A stretch of 64,000 bases of DNA from Pyrrhosoma nymphula. Lineage: Eukaryota > Arthropoda > Insecta > Odonata > Coenagrionidae. Below, piece after piece: positions 30,726 through 40,997 of this stretch. Location: assembly GCA_963573305.1 (NCBI GenBank), contig OY754331.1:7102868-7166867 (forward strand), given 5' to 3'. The notes beneath the pieces are model-generated. The model worked only from the letters and a program-made list of their open reading frames with translations, ran no database searches and was not told the origin of the DNA. The position numbers and the translations under genes were made by a program. Within the stretch, counting starts at the first letter, position 1, and each line of letters opens with the position of its first letter.

Positions 30726-31864
30726 TTTAGCCTTGTCCAGGTGTCGGACACACATCAACTCATACTCAAATTAATCGTCTTGATGAGCTGATTTGAGGAA
30801 AAGTGCCAAACGTTTGTTTTATGTAAAATATGTAATTTATTGATGAATTTATATGTTTTTTTAGTGACTCCCATAAGAAACATATGTAAAGCTGATGTTT
30901 GGCTTCGTTCAGACCTTTTTTCAATTGCAAAATTTAATTAGAAATAAAAGTCGTACGAAATCAGGAGAGGTACTAGTAGATATAAAATTGATTACAGATT
31001 CTTATTTATATAACCGAATGTTGTTTTCCAATCGAAATTGTCAAAACAGTGATAAAATGTATCGATATTTAGCAGAATGTTTGCGTTTTTGAGTCATCGT
31101 CCCTATAACGACCGGATGCTTATTGTTGACCCCTGAAGGGGTTAATTTGTAATCTCCACCTTTTTAGAATGACTCTTCTGAACGGGAAGGCGGGAGACCC
31201 GTATCGCTCCCTTAATGATCGGCTCACTATCGGCCAAGTTCCGATGGTGGCTCCATTTCAAGTTCCTTATGACAGGTGAGATGGAACTAATGAAAAGCGG
31301 AGGCTAATGAAACGGTTCAAGAGTCGAAAGATACGGATCGAGAGTCGAAAGAGCGGGTGAGTCAAATAAAAGACCTGCAGATCACCATTTGAGAGCCGAA
31401 GATGGTCACGCCGCCTGGGTGGCGAAGTGGAACTACGCAAAATGACGATTTTACGACGTGTTCTCACTTACGATTACATTGCAAAATAACCCCCCCTCTG
31501 CAATAATTAAGGAATAAATAAATGACTACACATACTGAATACTGTTGTAGGAACAGAATGCTTACCGATATGTTAACTGGCTAATAGTCTTTAAAATTCG
31601 AGAGCGGTGAAAGATTAAGTAATAGATAAAGTGTTAAGATTTGTGAAAACAAGGAAAGTGTGAGAAACTTTTGTAAATATACTTAACTAAATTTCTCGCA
31701 CTTTATTTTTTACGGATATCGTGATGACCATATGAAGTACAAAATACACTAAACTTAACTTCCTACGACTTAACTACTTAAATGACGGAGAGGAAGCACG
31801 TGATATCACAGACGAGTGAAAAATGTTATAACTGTGAACAATAATTTAAAGGGATTGTTTTTTA
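30726..31864. other. No gene seen
   Basis: AT-rich with a small GC-richer portion at 31,180-31,480. The ORF 30,895-31,092 shows no motif. Nothing else recognised. Confidence 0.45.
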
Positions 31865-33155
31865 CGAGGGTGAGGTGAAAAGTTCTCGGCCTTACACAGA
31901 TATGGCGTTAGTACCAATGAAATTATGGTTTTGTTTTGTTCGTACACGTTTCCCAACAATGTAATTCAAATTTCAACTTGAGCTGCCACATAGTATTGTT
32001 GACACGACTCTTCGAAGTAGACGCGTTGTTTGTTTCGTTCAAATGGATACTCTGGAGTATCGTACTGTCATGAAACTATTCGTTTTGGACGGTTTATCGC
32101 TAACGGATATTCATAAAAAGTTGGTGAAGGTTTATAAGGAGTTTGCTCCTCCATTTTTGACAGTTAAGAAATGGGTGGCAGAATTTAAACGTGGCCGAAC
32201 TTCTCTTGAAGATGAACCATGTGAAGGATGTCCCAAAACTGTAACCACAAATGAAAACATCGAAAAAGTGCACAATATGATATTGGAAGATCGGCGATTA
32301 AAGGTGTATAAAATAGCTGAAGCCATAGGCATATCAGAGGAAAGAGTAAGGTACATTATTCATGAAGAATGAAATATGAAAAAGCTTCGTGCATGTTGAG
32401 TGCCGCATTTGTTAAATGCTGACTGAAAGCAAGTGCGTAAACAAATTTCTCAGCAATGTTTGTACCGATTTCAAAGAATCGAAATGATTTTGTGCTTTTT
32501 TTTGTTAATGACAATGAAACATAGGTCCACCACTACACGCCAGAAACTAAATAGCCATCGAAGCAGTGGGTGGAAGCCGGCGGACCTGCCCCAAAGAAGG
32601 CGAAGTCGATTTTATCTGCCGGAAAGGTGATGGCCAGTGTTTTCTGGGATGCAAAAGGGATTCTTCTTATTGATTACCTTGCAAATGGTAAAACAATAAA
32701 TGGCAAACTCTACGCAAGTCTTCTGGACCAACTGGATGAGAAAATACGTGAGAAGAGGCCTGGGTTGCAAAAGGAGAAAATCATCTTTCAACAGGACAAT
32801 GCCTTTCCGACAAAGTTACTTTGGCAATGGTAAAACTGAGGGATTTGAAGTACAAATTATTGGAAAGTTCATCCTATTCACCAGATTTGGCACCCTCTGA
32901 CTTCCACCTATTCCCACATTTAAAATAATTGTGATTGGAAAATGTTTTGAGTCCAATGAAGATGCTATGGCAGCCGCAGATCGTTATTTTGCAGACCTAC
33001 CAGAATCGCACTTCCGTCACGGAATCTACTCATTTGAAAAATGTTGAACAAGGTGAATTGACATGAAGGGGGACAACGTAGAAAAATAAATGCATTTTTG
33101 ACATAAAAATTACAGTCTTTCATTGCCAGGCCGAGAACTTTTCACCTCACCCTCG
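31865..33155 (+). mobile_element. mariner transposon, full length (1,291 bp), coding region dead
   Basis: Perfect 28-bp terminal inverted repeats (31,865-31,892 and 33,128-33,155; start CGAGGGTGAGGTGAAAAG) with TA target duplications at 31,863-31,864 and 33,156-33,157. Length, TA target and DD34D-type transposase identify the mariner family. The ends are identical although the coding region is badly damaged. Confidence 0.95.
32043..33094 (+). pseudogene. mariner transposase (DD34D), multiply broken
   Basis: Starts at ATG 32,043: MDTLEYRTVMKLFVLDGLS, VKKWVAEFKRGRTSLEDEP and IAEAIGISEERVRYIIHEE (paired helix-turn-helix domain), then a stop at 32,370. The first catalytic block, normally FVTMDETW, reads FVNDNET-stop (near 32,510): the first Asp position is Asn and the Trp is a stop. 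The second Asp is in IIFQQDNAFP (near 32,800). After a frameshift near 32,815 the third is in SPDLAPSDFHLFPHLK, with about 34 residues between. The C-terminal DLPESHFRHGIYSFEKC is recognisable. At least five stops and two shifts. Confidence 0.93.
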
Positions 33156-33157
33156 TA

Positions 33158-34259
33158 CACAATAACCTCTACTCTCATTAAAGAAAAGCTTTGATTCGGC
33201 GCCAGGGTTTCTTATTTTACCTTTTTACTATTAAGGTGTATGTTTCACACCTCATCCTCCTCCTCTCCATGAGCGGTTACAATGAATTGTTTATTGTATA
33301 CTTGTTTGTGGTATTTGCCATTTGCACATGTAAAATCATGGGGATTCTTTTTACATTGATGAAACATTTATATTTTTGTCTTATTCCCGTTGAATTTCGG
33401 ACGGGCGCACCATCGCACTAGTATTCAAATATAAATATATTTCAAAGCCCAAATTAATGCCCTCGGGTGAATTCGGCGCCAGTGGTTTCTCAGTTCCTGT
33501 TTTACACCCTAATCGCAGTCTCGGGCTCGATCGTAATGTGGGTTGCGGAGTTACCAGGATACGAGAGAATTTGCATTTCTTATGAAAATTAATTTTCAAC
33601 CTAGGGAAAGAGTTTGTAAGTAAACGTACGGTGACGGAAAATAATTGTAGTACGTTTGTCATAAAAGAAAGTTTAATGAAGAATCGTTTTCTGCCCATAG
33701 TCATCAAAAGGAGGACTAAAAAAAGTATCCTGTGGAATTATTTACTTCCATTAGTTTCGAGTCATAACTTAGTGTCGTCATGTGAGCCGTGCGTGAGCGA
33801 TGGTGCAATGAGCGTAGAAGTTTGTTGCTCGAGTTGAAGATTGCGTAACATCTCCCGTTTGGATTACCATTGCATTTAAGTTTTTTCGTAATAAGGAATA
33901 GGTGTGCTTCGGGTTAAAGATTTGAGATAGATGGAATAAATGGATGGATAGAATTAGTAGAGATAGAGTAGGTAGAAATGGTAGATAGTTGCGGTGTGTG
34001 TTAGTTACATGGTTTTAAATTACATACATGCATAATATCCTTGTCCGATTGTGTAGATTAAATATGGATCAAAACAGTTATCTAGTAATTACTAAAACCT
34101 TGAAAGTTAAATGAGTTTCCAAACCGACATAATTTATGAATACCTCTTTTCACTAAGAACATGTCCTTTGCAATAAAGTGAGATAATATATTATCGCAGT
34201 CATAATAATCATCTAAACATTTAAGTAAGTAAATAAATTTATGATAAATAAATAGATAA

Positions 34260-34260
<1 letters not shown>
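33158..34260. other. No gene seen
   Basis: ORFs at 33,191-33,421, 33,381-33,707 (minus) and 33,631-33,837 carry no recognised motif. AT-rich toward the right end. Confidence 0.45.

Positions 34261-34301
<41 letters not shown>
34261..34301. repeat. (TA)n microsatellite
   Basis: About 20 uninterrupted TA units. Further TA runs at 34,574-34,598, 34,624-34,636 and 34,764-34,793. Confidence 0.95.
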
Positions 34302-34304
<3 letters not shown>

Positions 34305-34429
34305 TAAAATTTATATATTTATTTATTTATTCATTCAGCCCTGTCGCCATATCTCGGTGAACTCTACGGGCTACTCTTGGGGGTGTTTGGTTCATATAAA
34401 CCCCCCGCCGATTCCAGTGATTCTTATAA

Positions 34430-34501
34430 GACTAGGTAGCTCGATGGTCTGAGCATTCGGCGCGAAATCGTAAGGTCCGTGGTTTGATTTCCGGTCTAGT
34501 C
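34430..34501 (+). repeat. tRNA-like sequence (SINE head or tRNA pseudogene), 72 nt
   Basis: A seven-pair acceptor stem (GACTAGG with TCTAGTC, one G-U), a perfect D stem GCTC/GAGC with an A box GTAGCTCGATGGTCTGAGC, and a B box GGTTTGATTTC spaced as in a tRNA. The anticodon stem has one mismatch and the T stem two, and position 33 is G and not U. So it is not a working tRNA. The acceptor pairing and exact 72-nt length argue for recent origin from a tRNA or a tRNA-headed SINE. It lies between two TA-rich microsatellites. Confidence 0.6.
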
Positions 34502-34565
34502 GAATTTTTTTTCCTTGAATCGGCCATCATTCCATCTTCACACCACCATTGGACTTCACAATTTT

Positions 34566-34665
34566 GTGTGTTTATATATATATATATATATATATATAAA
34601 CACACGCAAATAAATAAATAAATATATATATATATTTATTTATTTATTTGCGTGTTTCTGTGTTT
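34566..34665. repeat. AT-rich palindromes (TTTGCGTGT/ACACGCAAA)
   Basis: ACACGCAAATAAATAAATAA is mirrored by its reverse complement around a TA run, and GTGTGTTTATATA is mirrored just before. Strong hairpin potential. Probably microsatellite-driven. Confidence 0.8.
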
Positions 34666-34799
34666 ATGTAGCGTATCGCTGTTATATTTATGCATGTGCA
34701 TCGTCGCCGAGAGCGAATTTCTACCAAGACATTTTATATTTAATATAATATAAGTTTATATATATAATAAATAATAAGTATATATATATATATCCATAT

Positions 34800-37319
34800 A
34801 CATACACACACACTCATTAATTCATTTACTTATTGAACAAAAAATTTGTAGATGAATAATTGATGATGTGGATGGAGGATAGGACAGAGAGTGTGGGATA
34901 AAAAATATTTATTTTTTATCTTCTCTTTCTCTCACCTCCTGTAAGTCTTTGATGATGAAATTATTGCACAAATCAATGAAATACCATTTTAAGTAAAATA
35001 TAGAGACAAGGAACAACAGTGGAATACACATTACAACTTCAAACTTAGCAACTATGAACTTTCTTTCTTGACCTATTTGCTATCGAATTTTTACTTTTGA
35101 ACGTTGTATGGCCGTACTGTGAAAATTTCGTCGTAAATTTATGCCAAATCAAATTTTGCACAAACTGCTTCCATAATTTCTGAGAAACGTGTTTAAATAT
35201 AAGTCCAAAAGAGAAATTGGAAATGTTATAATTTAAGCCACAATTACCATATAGGACGACTAGTGGTGTCAGACGGTATTTTCAGGGAATTCACCTGAAT
35301 CTCTGGGATGAGAGTAATTAGGAGGAATTCGCCAGGAGGGAAGTAGCACCTTAAAATCTCTGAAGCACATTTGATCAGTTATTTCGTGAATGTTCGTTCA
35401 TCATCAGTGCGAGAATAGTAACTTTGAAAATGGTAGCTGTAGTAATTCAATTTATGCGGATATTCGCGAAAGCCTCCCTTTTCTGTATGTCTGACTAGAA
35501 ATAATAAACTTTAACATACCATAAATGTTCTGATCCACGAAAACGAATGTGACCACAGTTTTGTTGTTTATACATTGGATGGCCATGCTTTTTTGGTACT
35601 TTACATTGATGAGCCCAGCGACGAAGATATACGTGCTTCCAGTTAGTACTTGGCTTGCTCCACTTGAAAGAAATGACATCACCGTATAGTAGTCACATTT
35701 TATTTCTATAATACTCCGTTCACTATGCTGTTGTTGTGCATATCTAGTCAGCTGTAGTACTCACGTATGGGATAAATGTTGTGTTGTAGTGATGGTCCAC
35801 GCACCGAGGTTATTGCGGCAAAGGGATACTTTGTTCTTTGAAGAGCCCTCTGGAGAGATTAAGGTGTGATCTCTTCTGTTTCCTACCTTAGAATCACTCT
35901 CTCCCTTGCCTTCCACTTGAACCTATACGGAGGAGATATTGTGAGCAAGTAGATGGGTTGAGACAAACTGTACGTCTTATATGTCAATTTACGTCGGGGA
36001 TGACTTCGTGTCCTCAAATGAATGGTGTCGCGTCCACGTCCGTTTCTCTGTTTAGACTCGTGCGTCTCTGTCATCACGTCAAGTGGAGAAAGGGGTCATC
36101 TCTTCTCGTCACATGGCACACGACGTCGGGGGCTGGTGAAGAAATGAAATGCCCATCTTCCTCGGGCGTGCTCGGCCAATGCCTTTTTTCGAGTATTTTA
36201 GTCGCAACTTGGGCCTGCAGTCGAAGGGGAAAGCCTTTCTCCCGTCATCACTTTCGTAAACATTTCAATGCCCGAGTTGAGAATGACTGTTGTGTCTCAT
36301 GCTGTTCCAAAACCAACTCCCTTCCATTGATAATAATTGAGTGTGGGTCGCATCAGGGGCGGTAACCTCTCGCTCACCCCTGCTAACTTCCCTGCCGGCG
36401 AAAAGCCCGCCGCTTCGTTGCGTCACTAATTTTCGCATTATGCGGCGCCCAGTCGATCGCCGACCGACCGACCGGTGGATCACCCATTTTCTCGCCGCCG
36501 CCGCGAGGGGGAGTGTGTGGTTCCTTTGCACGTCTTTGCGACTTCGATCGTTGCCACTCGCGCCTCTTGATTTTGTAGAAAAAAAATGACGGGTGATTTA
36601 AAGAAAAAAAGACATTTTTGTTTCCATTTACTGCTAACTTGTTGAATACGTATTCCCCATTAAGAAGGAGCAAAAATCTGCACATATTTTTGTCAGTTTT
36701 CGATGCTGACAACTTAGCAATCTCAAGTGTTTTAACGACAACTCGCTTCCGATAAATGGTTGCATTGAATATCTTAGCATAAGTTTGGAAATACTCTTTT
36801 ATATTAGACTTTTAAGTACCGTTTAGTTATATTTTTATCAGGAAATTCACCTCAGTCAGAACAAATGAAAATAGAAACATTTTAAAACGCATGCATCATA
36901 TACATTATATAATTTTATGTACTGCTATTTACCATGCGATTGTTTTGGATTATTTGATACTCAGCGAAGCATAACGTAGGAATTCATATCTGCTAACTTG
37001 AATTGAAGGTTAAATAATAAGTACTTTTAACGGAAACATATTTGAATAAAAAAATGTTGAGATTCATGTACATATGGTTCCTACGCTGGTCGTATAATTC
37101 GCATGCATGCTGGATACGTAGGGTGCTGTTATGTTTCCGGCGTAGAGGTGCGCACTGTGATGTGGGGGCCGGGAAAGGCACTTCGAGCGCAATCATTGAA
37201 ATCCGGTTCGTTGGACGCCTCCGGGCCCAACAGGACTTACCTGTTGTCGTTTGCGATTTGTCGGTGCGAGTGAACTGTTACGTGAAAAAATACTTTGGTA
37301 ATTTTCTCTGATAATCCAT
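34800..37319. other. No gene seen
   Basis: Ordinary AT-rich sequence with a GC-richer island at 36,340-36,590 in which both strands are open by composition (36,265-36,531 minus; 36,341-36,589 plus). The ORF at 35,958-36,365 (135 codons) has no recognised motif. No splice-linked gene structure could be supported. Confidence 0.4.
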
Positions 37320-37327
37320 TCATATAA

Positions 37328-38309
37328 ATAATTCCCCGATATTGGATTGTATTAGTGTTTGATACATTTGTTGTATTTGTTGAATTGTATGTGAAGATGA
37401 TTTTTTATTAGAGTAAACTATGGAATTGATTAATGTTTTTGGAAAGTCGTTTTTTCCTAAAATATCCTCAATTATTTTTAAATTTTTATCGTGGAAAACC
37501 TTATCACTTATTTTAGAATGTTTTAGCAAACCTTATTACTTTGGATATTTTAGGAAAAACTACTTTCCTAAAACATTAGTCAATTCCATAGTTTACTCGA
37601 ATAAAAAATCATCTTCAAATACAATTAAACAAATACAAAAAATGTATCAAACGCTAATACAAACCAATATCGGGAAATTAGTATTTAAAAAACAGTTTAT
37701 AAAATAGCACATAAAAACCATAAAACTCAGCATAAACTCGTACATTCAAAACTTAAGTCAGAAACCCCTATACAGCTAAGAAACAATATAATTTATTCCT
37801 TTCCATTTAAAGACTGTGACAGTAGCTATATAGGCCAAACATGCCAATATTTAAAAAAAATAGGATCTCTCAACACAAAACTTTAATCAACACTAAAGTT
37901 CAACTTTGTCCATTTGCAAATCATGCAATTACAAATAGTCACTCATTTAATTTCGAAGAAGGCAAAATTTTAGACTCTGACCCAAAATTATTAAAAAGAT
38001 TATTCAAATAAATGTTCCATATCTCTAAAAATAAAAAAAAGTTGCAGTAAAAGGACAGACATTACTTATCTAAGCAAAATTGGCCATAATTTAATAAGTG
38101 ACAAATAACTTTTCGACAAAGAAATGGATCCAAGCAACCAAATTAAAATTGTAAATAAATGAAAACAGCAACAAACTTGAAAGATAACAATCTTGAGTAT
38201 GTCCACGTATTTTTCTTTTTAATTACTGTATATTATATATTTTAACCATTTTGTAAAGAAAAAACGATTGTAAAATATTTTTCACTATCACGTAACATCT
38301 ATTTATAGC
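37328..38309 (+). pseudogene. Penelope-like element, 5' part inverted, GIY-YIG end
   Basis: Two copies of the same coding block face each other. On the minus strand (37,529-37,320) is FPKTLINSIVYSNKKSSS, then MYQTLIQSNIGEL. On the plus strand (37,560-37,680) is FPKTLVNSIVYSNKKSSS, then MYQTLIQTNIGKL. The plus copy continues through frame breaks into KDCDSSYIGQTCQYLKKRI and SQHK (GIY-YIG core, about 37,800-37,890), FANHAITNSHSFNFEE and a diverged C-terminus, and ends in a hammerhead-like motif at 38,310. The minus copy reaches further upstream in the protein. This arrangement resembles twin-priming inversions in retroelements. Confidence 0.75.
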
Positions 38310-38345
38310 CCCGTAGATGGACCAATAAAGGTCCGAAACGTTGGC
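38310..38345 (+). ncRNA. Hammerhead-like motif, second sequence type
   Basis: CCGUAGAU, stem II GGACC/GGUCC (five perfect pairs, loop AAUAAA), GAAA, CGUUGGC. The GAAACGUUG form is the version typical of PLE ends in many animals. The core (UAGAU for CUGAUGA) and stem III are degenerate. It lies just after the PLE reading frame, as expected for the terminal repeat. Confidence 0.55.
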
Positions 38346-38554
38346 TTAAGTTTGAAAAAAATATATATATTATTTGACCTTAAATCTCCTGATATTTGCA
38401 CCGAATGGTGTAAGAGATCGAGAAATAAATACCATTTGGATATTTATAATTATGTGGTTAATCGTTATAATGTAAACGAAAATATGATGTTTCATTAAAG
38501 TAGCACCCAACTGTGATTCAGAATTTGGAAGATATATTTTTTCGTACCAGCTCA

Positions 38555-40110
38555 GAGTGGAACATCAATGGACAGAATTAACTACCCACAAAAGCCCCGT
38601 GGGACACGCTACAAACATTGATGTGACACTAAGCTTGAATATGGAAAACGAAATTGAAAATCGTGAAAAAAGACACGAATCAATCAGTGACCACCAATTG
38701 ATTGGTATGAAAGTATAAACGGTAAATTCAAGAATTGGGAAAAGTAATATGATGAAGGGGAAATGTTGTATACGAAGTGCCAACTGGAGGAATCATGATG
38801 ACGCCTCAGCTGAAGAAAGAAGTATATCAGCAAAGGAAACGAGCTCTAAGGAGTAAGACCACGATAGAGGAGGCCCGCAAAGAATTATTCCGAAAGCAAC
38901 TGGAAGAGGAAGGAAAGTCAGCTGGTGGAACGACCAATTGACCGATGAAAGAAGAGACATGAGACGCACTAAGAAAAAAGCTCATCCAAGCTAGAAAAAA
39001 TGAAATCAGCGAACGGAGAAAAAATCAGGAAGCTCTTAGAGTGAAGAACCTCGTGTATTAAAAAACACCAGAGGGGCAAAATGCGTCGAGTGGGAAAAAC
39101 TAGTTGGAGCTGGTAATGAAGGTCCCTGTAGAATTGCCAGTAAGATACTCGGAGGAAAAATGAGATCAATGATACTAGAGTATTATGGAAAAACCGGAAG
39201 GAGGATTGACAAATAATCCAATGGAAACCATAGAACTCCTCCTAAAAGTACTCTAGCCTAGTGACACCATTGAAAATGCAAATGAACGTCATAAGGAAAT
39301 AAGAGAGGAGGTAGAGAATTCCCGCAAAGGGCCGGACAATCCTCTACTAGAAATAAAAGAATTGAACGCTGCAGTGTTGTCAGCAAGAAAGGGGAAATAC
39401 AGGTCATGGGGAATACGATGGACTAAAAGCAGACACACGGAAAAGGGCTTATCCAAGGGTAACATTTGAAATATTAGGATTAATGAACAATATTTAAAAA
39501 AAGGATTGTTCCCAAATGAATGGAAAGAGGGAATAGAATCTTCCCGAAACAAGGATTAAATATCAAGAACCCGAAATCCTACCGACCAGTCACATTATTG
39601 CCTGCTCTAGGGAAAAGAGTAATGTGCAACAGACTGACATCTCATTTGCCAAAGAAAGCCTTTCTAAGTGAGAGACAGTTTGGCTTCAGAACTGGGAAAG
39701 GTACTCTTGATGCAGTGAGTTTCTTAGAAACTGAGATACAAAAGCGCAAGAAAAGTATGTCATTGGCATCTATTTGGACATAGTGTGTGCATTCGACAGT
39801 GCGTGGTGGCCGCATATCTTGGAAGGACGTATAGACATGGAATGCCCGGGAAATGTCTATGAGGTCGGGAAAGATTACTATTCGGGACGTGAAATAACTC
39901 TGGAGCAAGGAGGTGAAAAATCTAGCAAAATTGCTACGAAAGGCTGCCCACAAGGATTGGTGCTGGAACCATCCCTGTGGAACATAATTTTCAACGATTT
40001 CCTATAACAAGATTATAGTGAATGAATGCGGTGAGTATTGCTTATGCTGATGATAATTAATCAGAGGCAACGCAAGAAGGGAAATTGAAAACAGAGCGGA
40101 AATGGAGTAG
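38555..40110 (+). pseudogene. R1/Jockey-type LINE: endonuclease end and reverse transcriptase
   Basis: Begins with the C-terminal part of an AP-type endonuclease (ATNIDVTLSLNM...ISDHQLIGM, the SDH motif). After a broken linker come the RT blocks SYRPVTLLPALGKRV, SERQFGFRTGKGTLDA, DIVCAFDSAWW, TKGCPQGLVLEPSLWNIIF (near 39,945) and AYADD (near 40,045), then IRGNARREIENRAE. GCPQG...LWN and the block after YADD point to the R1 group. Frame changes at 39,780 and 40,005 and several stops. C-terminal part and 3' end missing. Confidence 0.8.
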
Positions 40111-40557
40111 AATAGAATGTAGCATTTCAAAGTTTTCATGTTTTTTTCCACGTCTAATACGAGGCAATAAAGATCAAAATATATTTTCGCGAAACACGTG
40201 ATAACTTATATTATAATTATATACCTATATTATCAATAATTTCCTTCACTGTGGATCTATAGTTAGAAATAATTGTTTCCATATTTAAACGCTCCAATTT
40301 GAATCAATTTTGCATGATAACACCCACTTTATCAGTTTTACGAATTAAGCTTCTCACACTATTGCTACTGAGTCGCATAAAATGATAACTTTATTCTTGT
40401 AAATTGCAGGTGAAGATTGAAACCGTAAACAATCCATTTAATAACCTTGAAAACTTTTAACTTTAGTTCCCATTGATGGGTGAAAAGTCGTTAGGCTAAT
40501 TAATGCGGAAATCATTGTTTAATTATTGTTATCTGCGATTACTAAGTAGCTGATACA

Positions 40558-40589
40558 TATAAATAGGTGTCTACGCCATACAGGCCAGT
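40558..40589 (+). promoter_or_regulatory. Candidate core promoter: TATA box and initiator
   Basis: TATAAATA at 40,558-40,565 and CCAGTA with the A at 40,587, 29 bp downstream. This is the canonical arthropod TATA-to-initiator spacing (initiator consensus TCAGT). No downstream promoter element is evident. An ATG follows at 40,599. Confidence 0.4.
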
Positions 40590-40598
40590 AGCACAGAG

Positions 40599-40997
40599 AT
40601 GGACAGCCGCGCAGTATATTCGGCCGATTTAGGCCACAAAGATTACGGAGTAGAGGTCAACCGTCAATCTTCAGACATCGCAGAAAGTGGAAAAGTATTG
40701 CTGGACATCGGTTTCACTGTGGATTTCCCCGTGGGAGTCATACGTGACCTTGCGCGTGCTCCTCCCCAACACCCCGCGATCATATCCTACTCTACTACGG
40801 TTGGTCGTTTTGGCAAATACATACATTGTTTCATGACATGTAAAATCAACCCTTCTCAGGATAATAATTTTAAGGAGCCAGTCACCCTGCCACGCGCAGC
40901 GTCGGAGGCGCGACCCTCGCGTTGTCTTGCTTTCGTCGGCACCCTCCCGCTCCGATCGCACCTCCTCCCACAAGGTCACCTCCTCTCCATTAGGTAA
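40599..40997 (+). CDS. Hypothetical protein or first exon, 132 codons
   Basis: Opens 12 nt after the predicted start site, with a purine at -3 and G at +4 (AGAGATGG). The first 45 residues (MDSRAVYSADLGHKDYG...) have mixed composition. After about residue 85 the peptide becomes Pro/Arg/Ser-rich and looks composition-driven, so a splice donor inside the frame is possible (for example CCCGTGGGAGT at about 40,728). No domain recognised. It follows an R1-like LINE but is not part of it by sequence. It could equally be chance. Confidence 0.25.
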   Translation: MDSRAVYSADLGHKDYGVEVNRQSSDIAESGKVLLDIGFTVDFPVGVIRDLARAPPQHPAIISYSTTVGRFGKYIHCFMTCKINPSQDNNFKEPVTLPRAASEARPSRCLAFVGTLPLRSHLLPQGHLLSIR

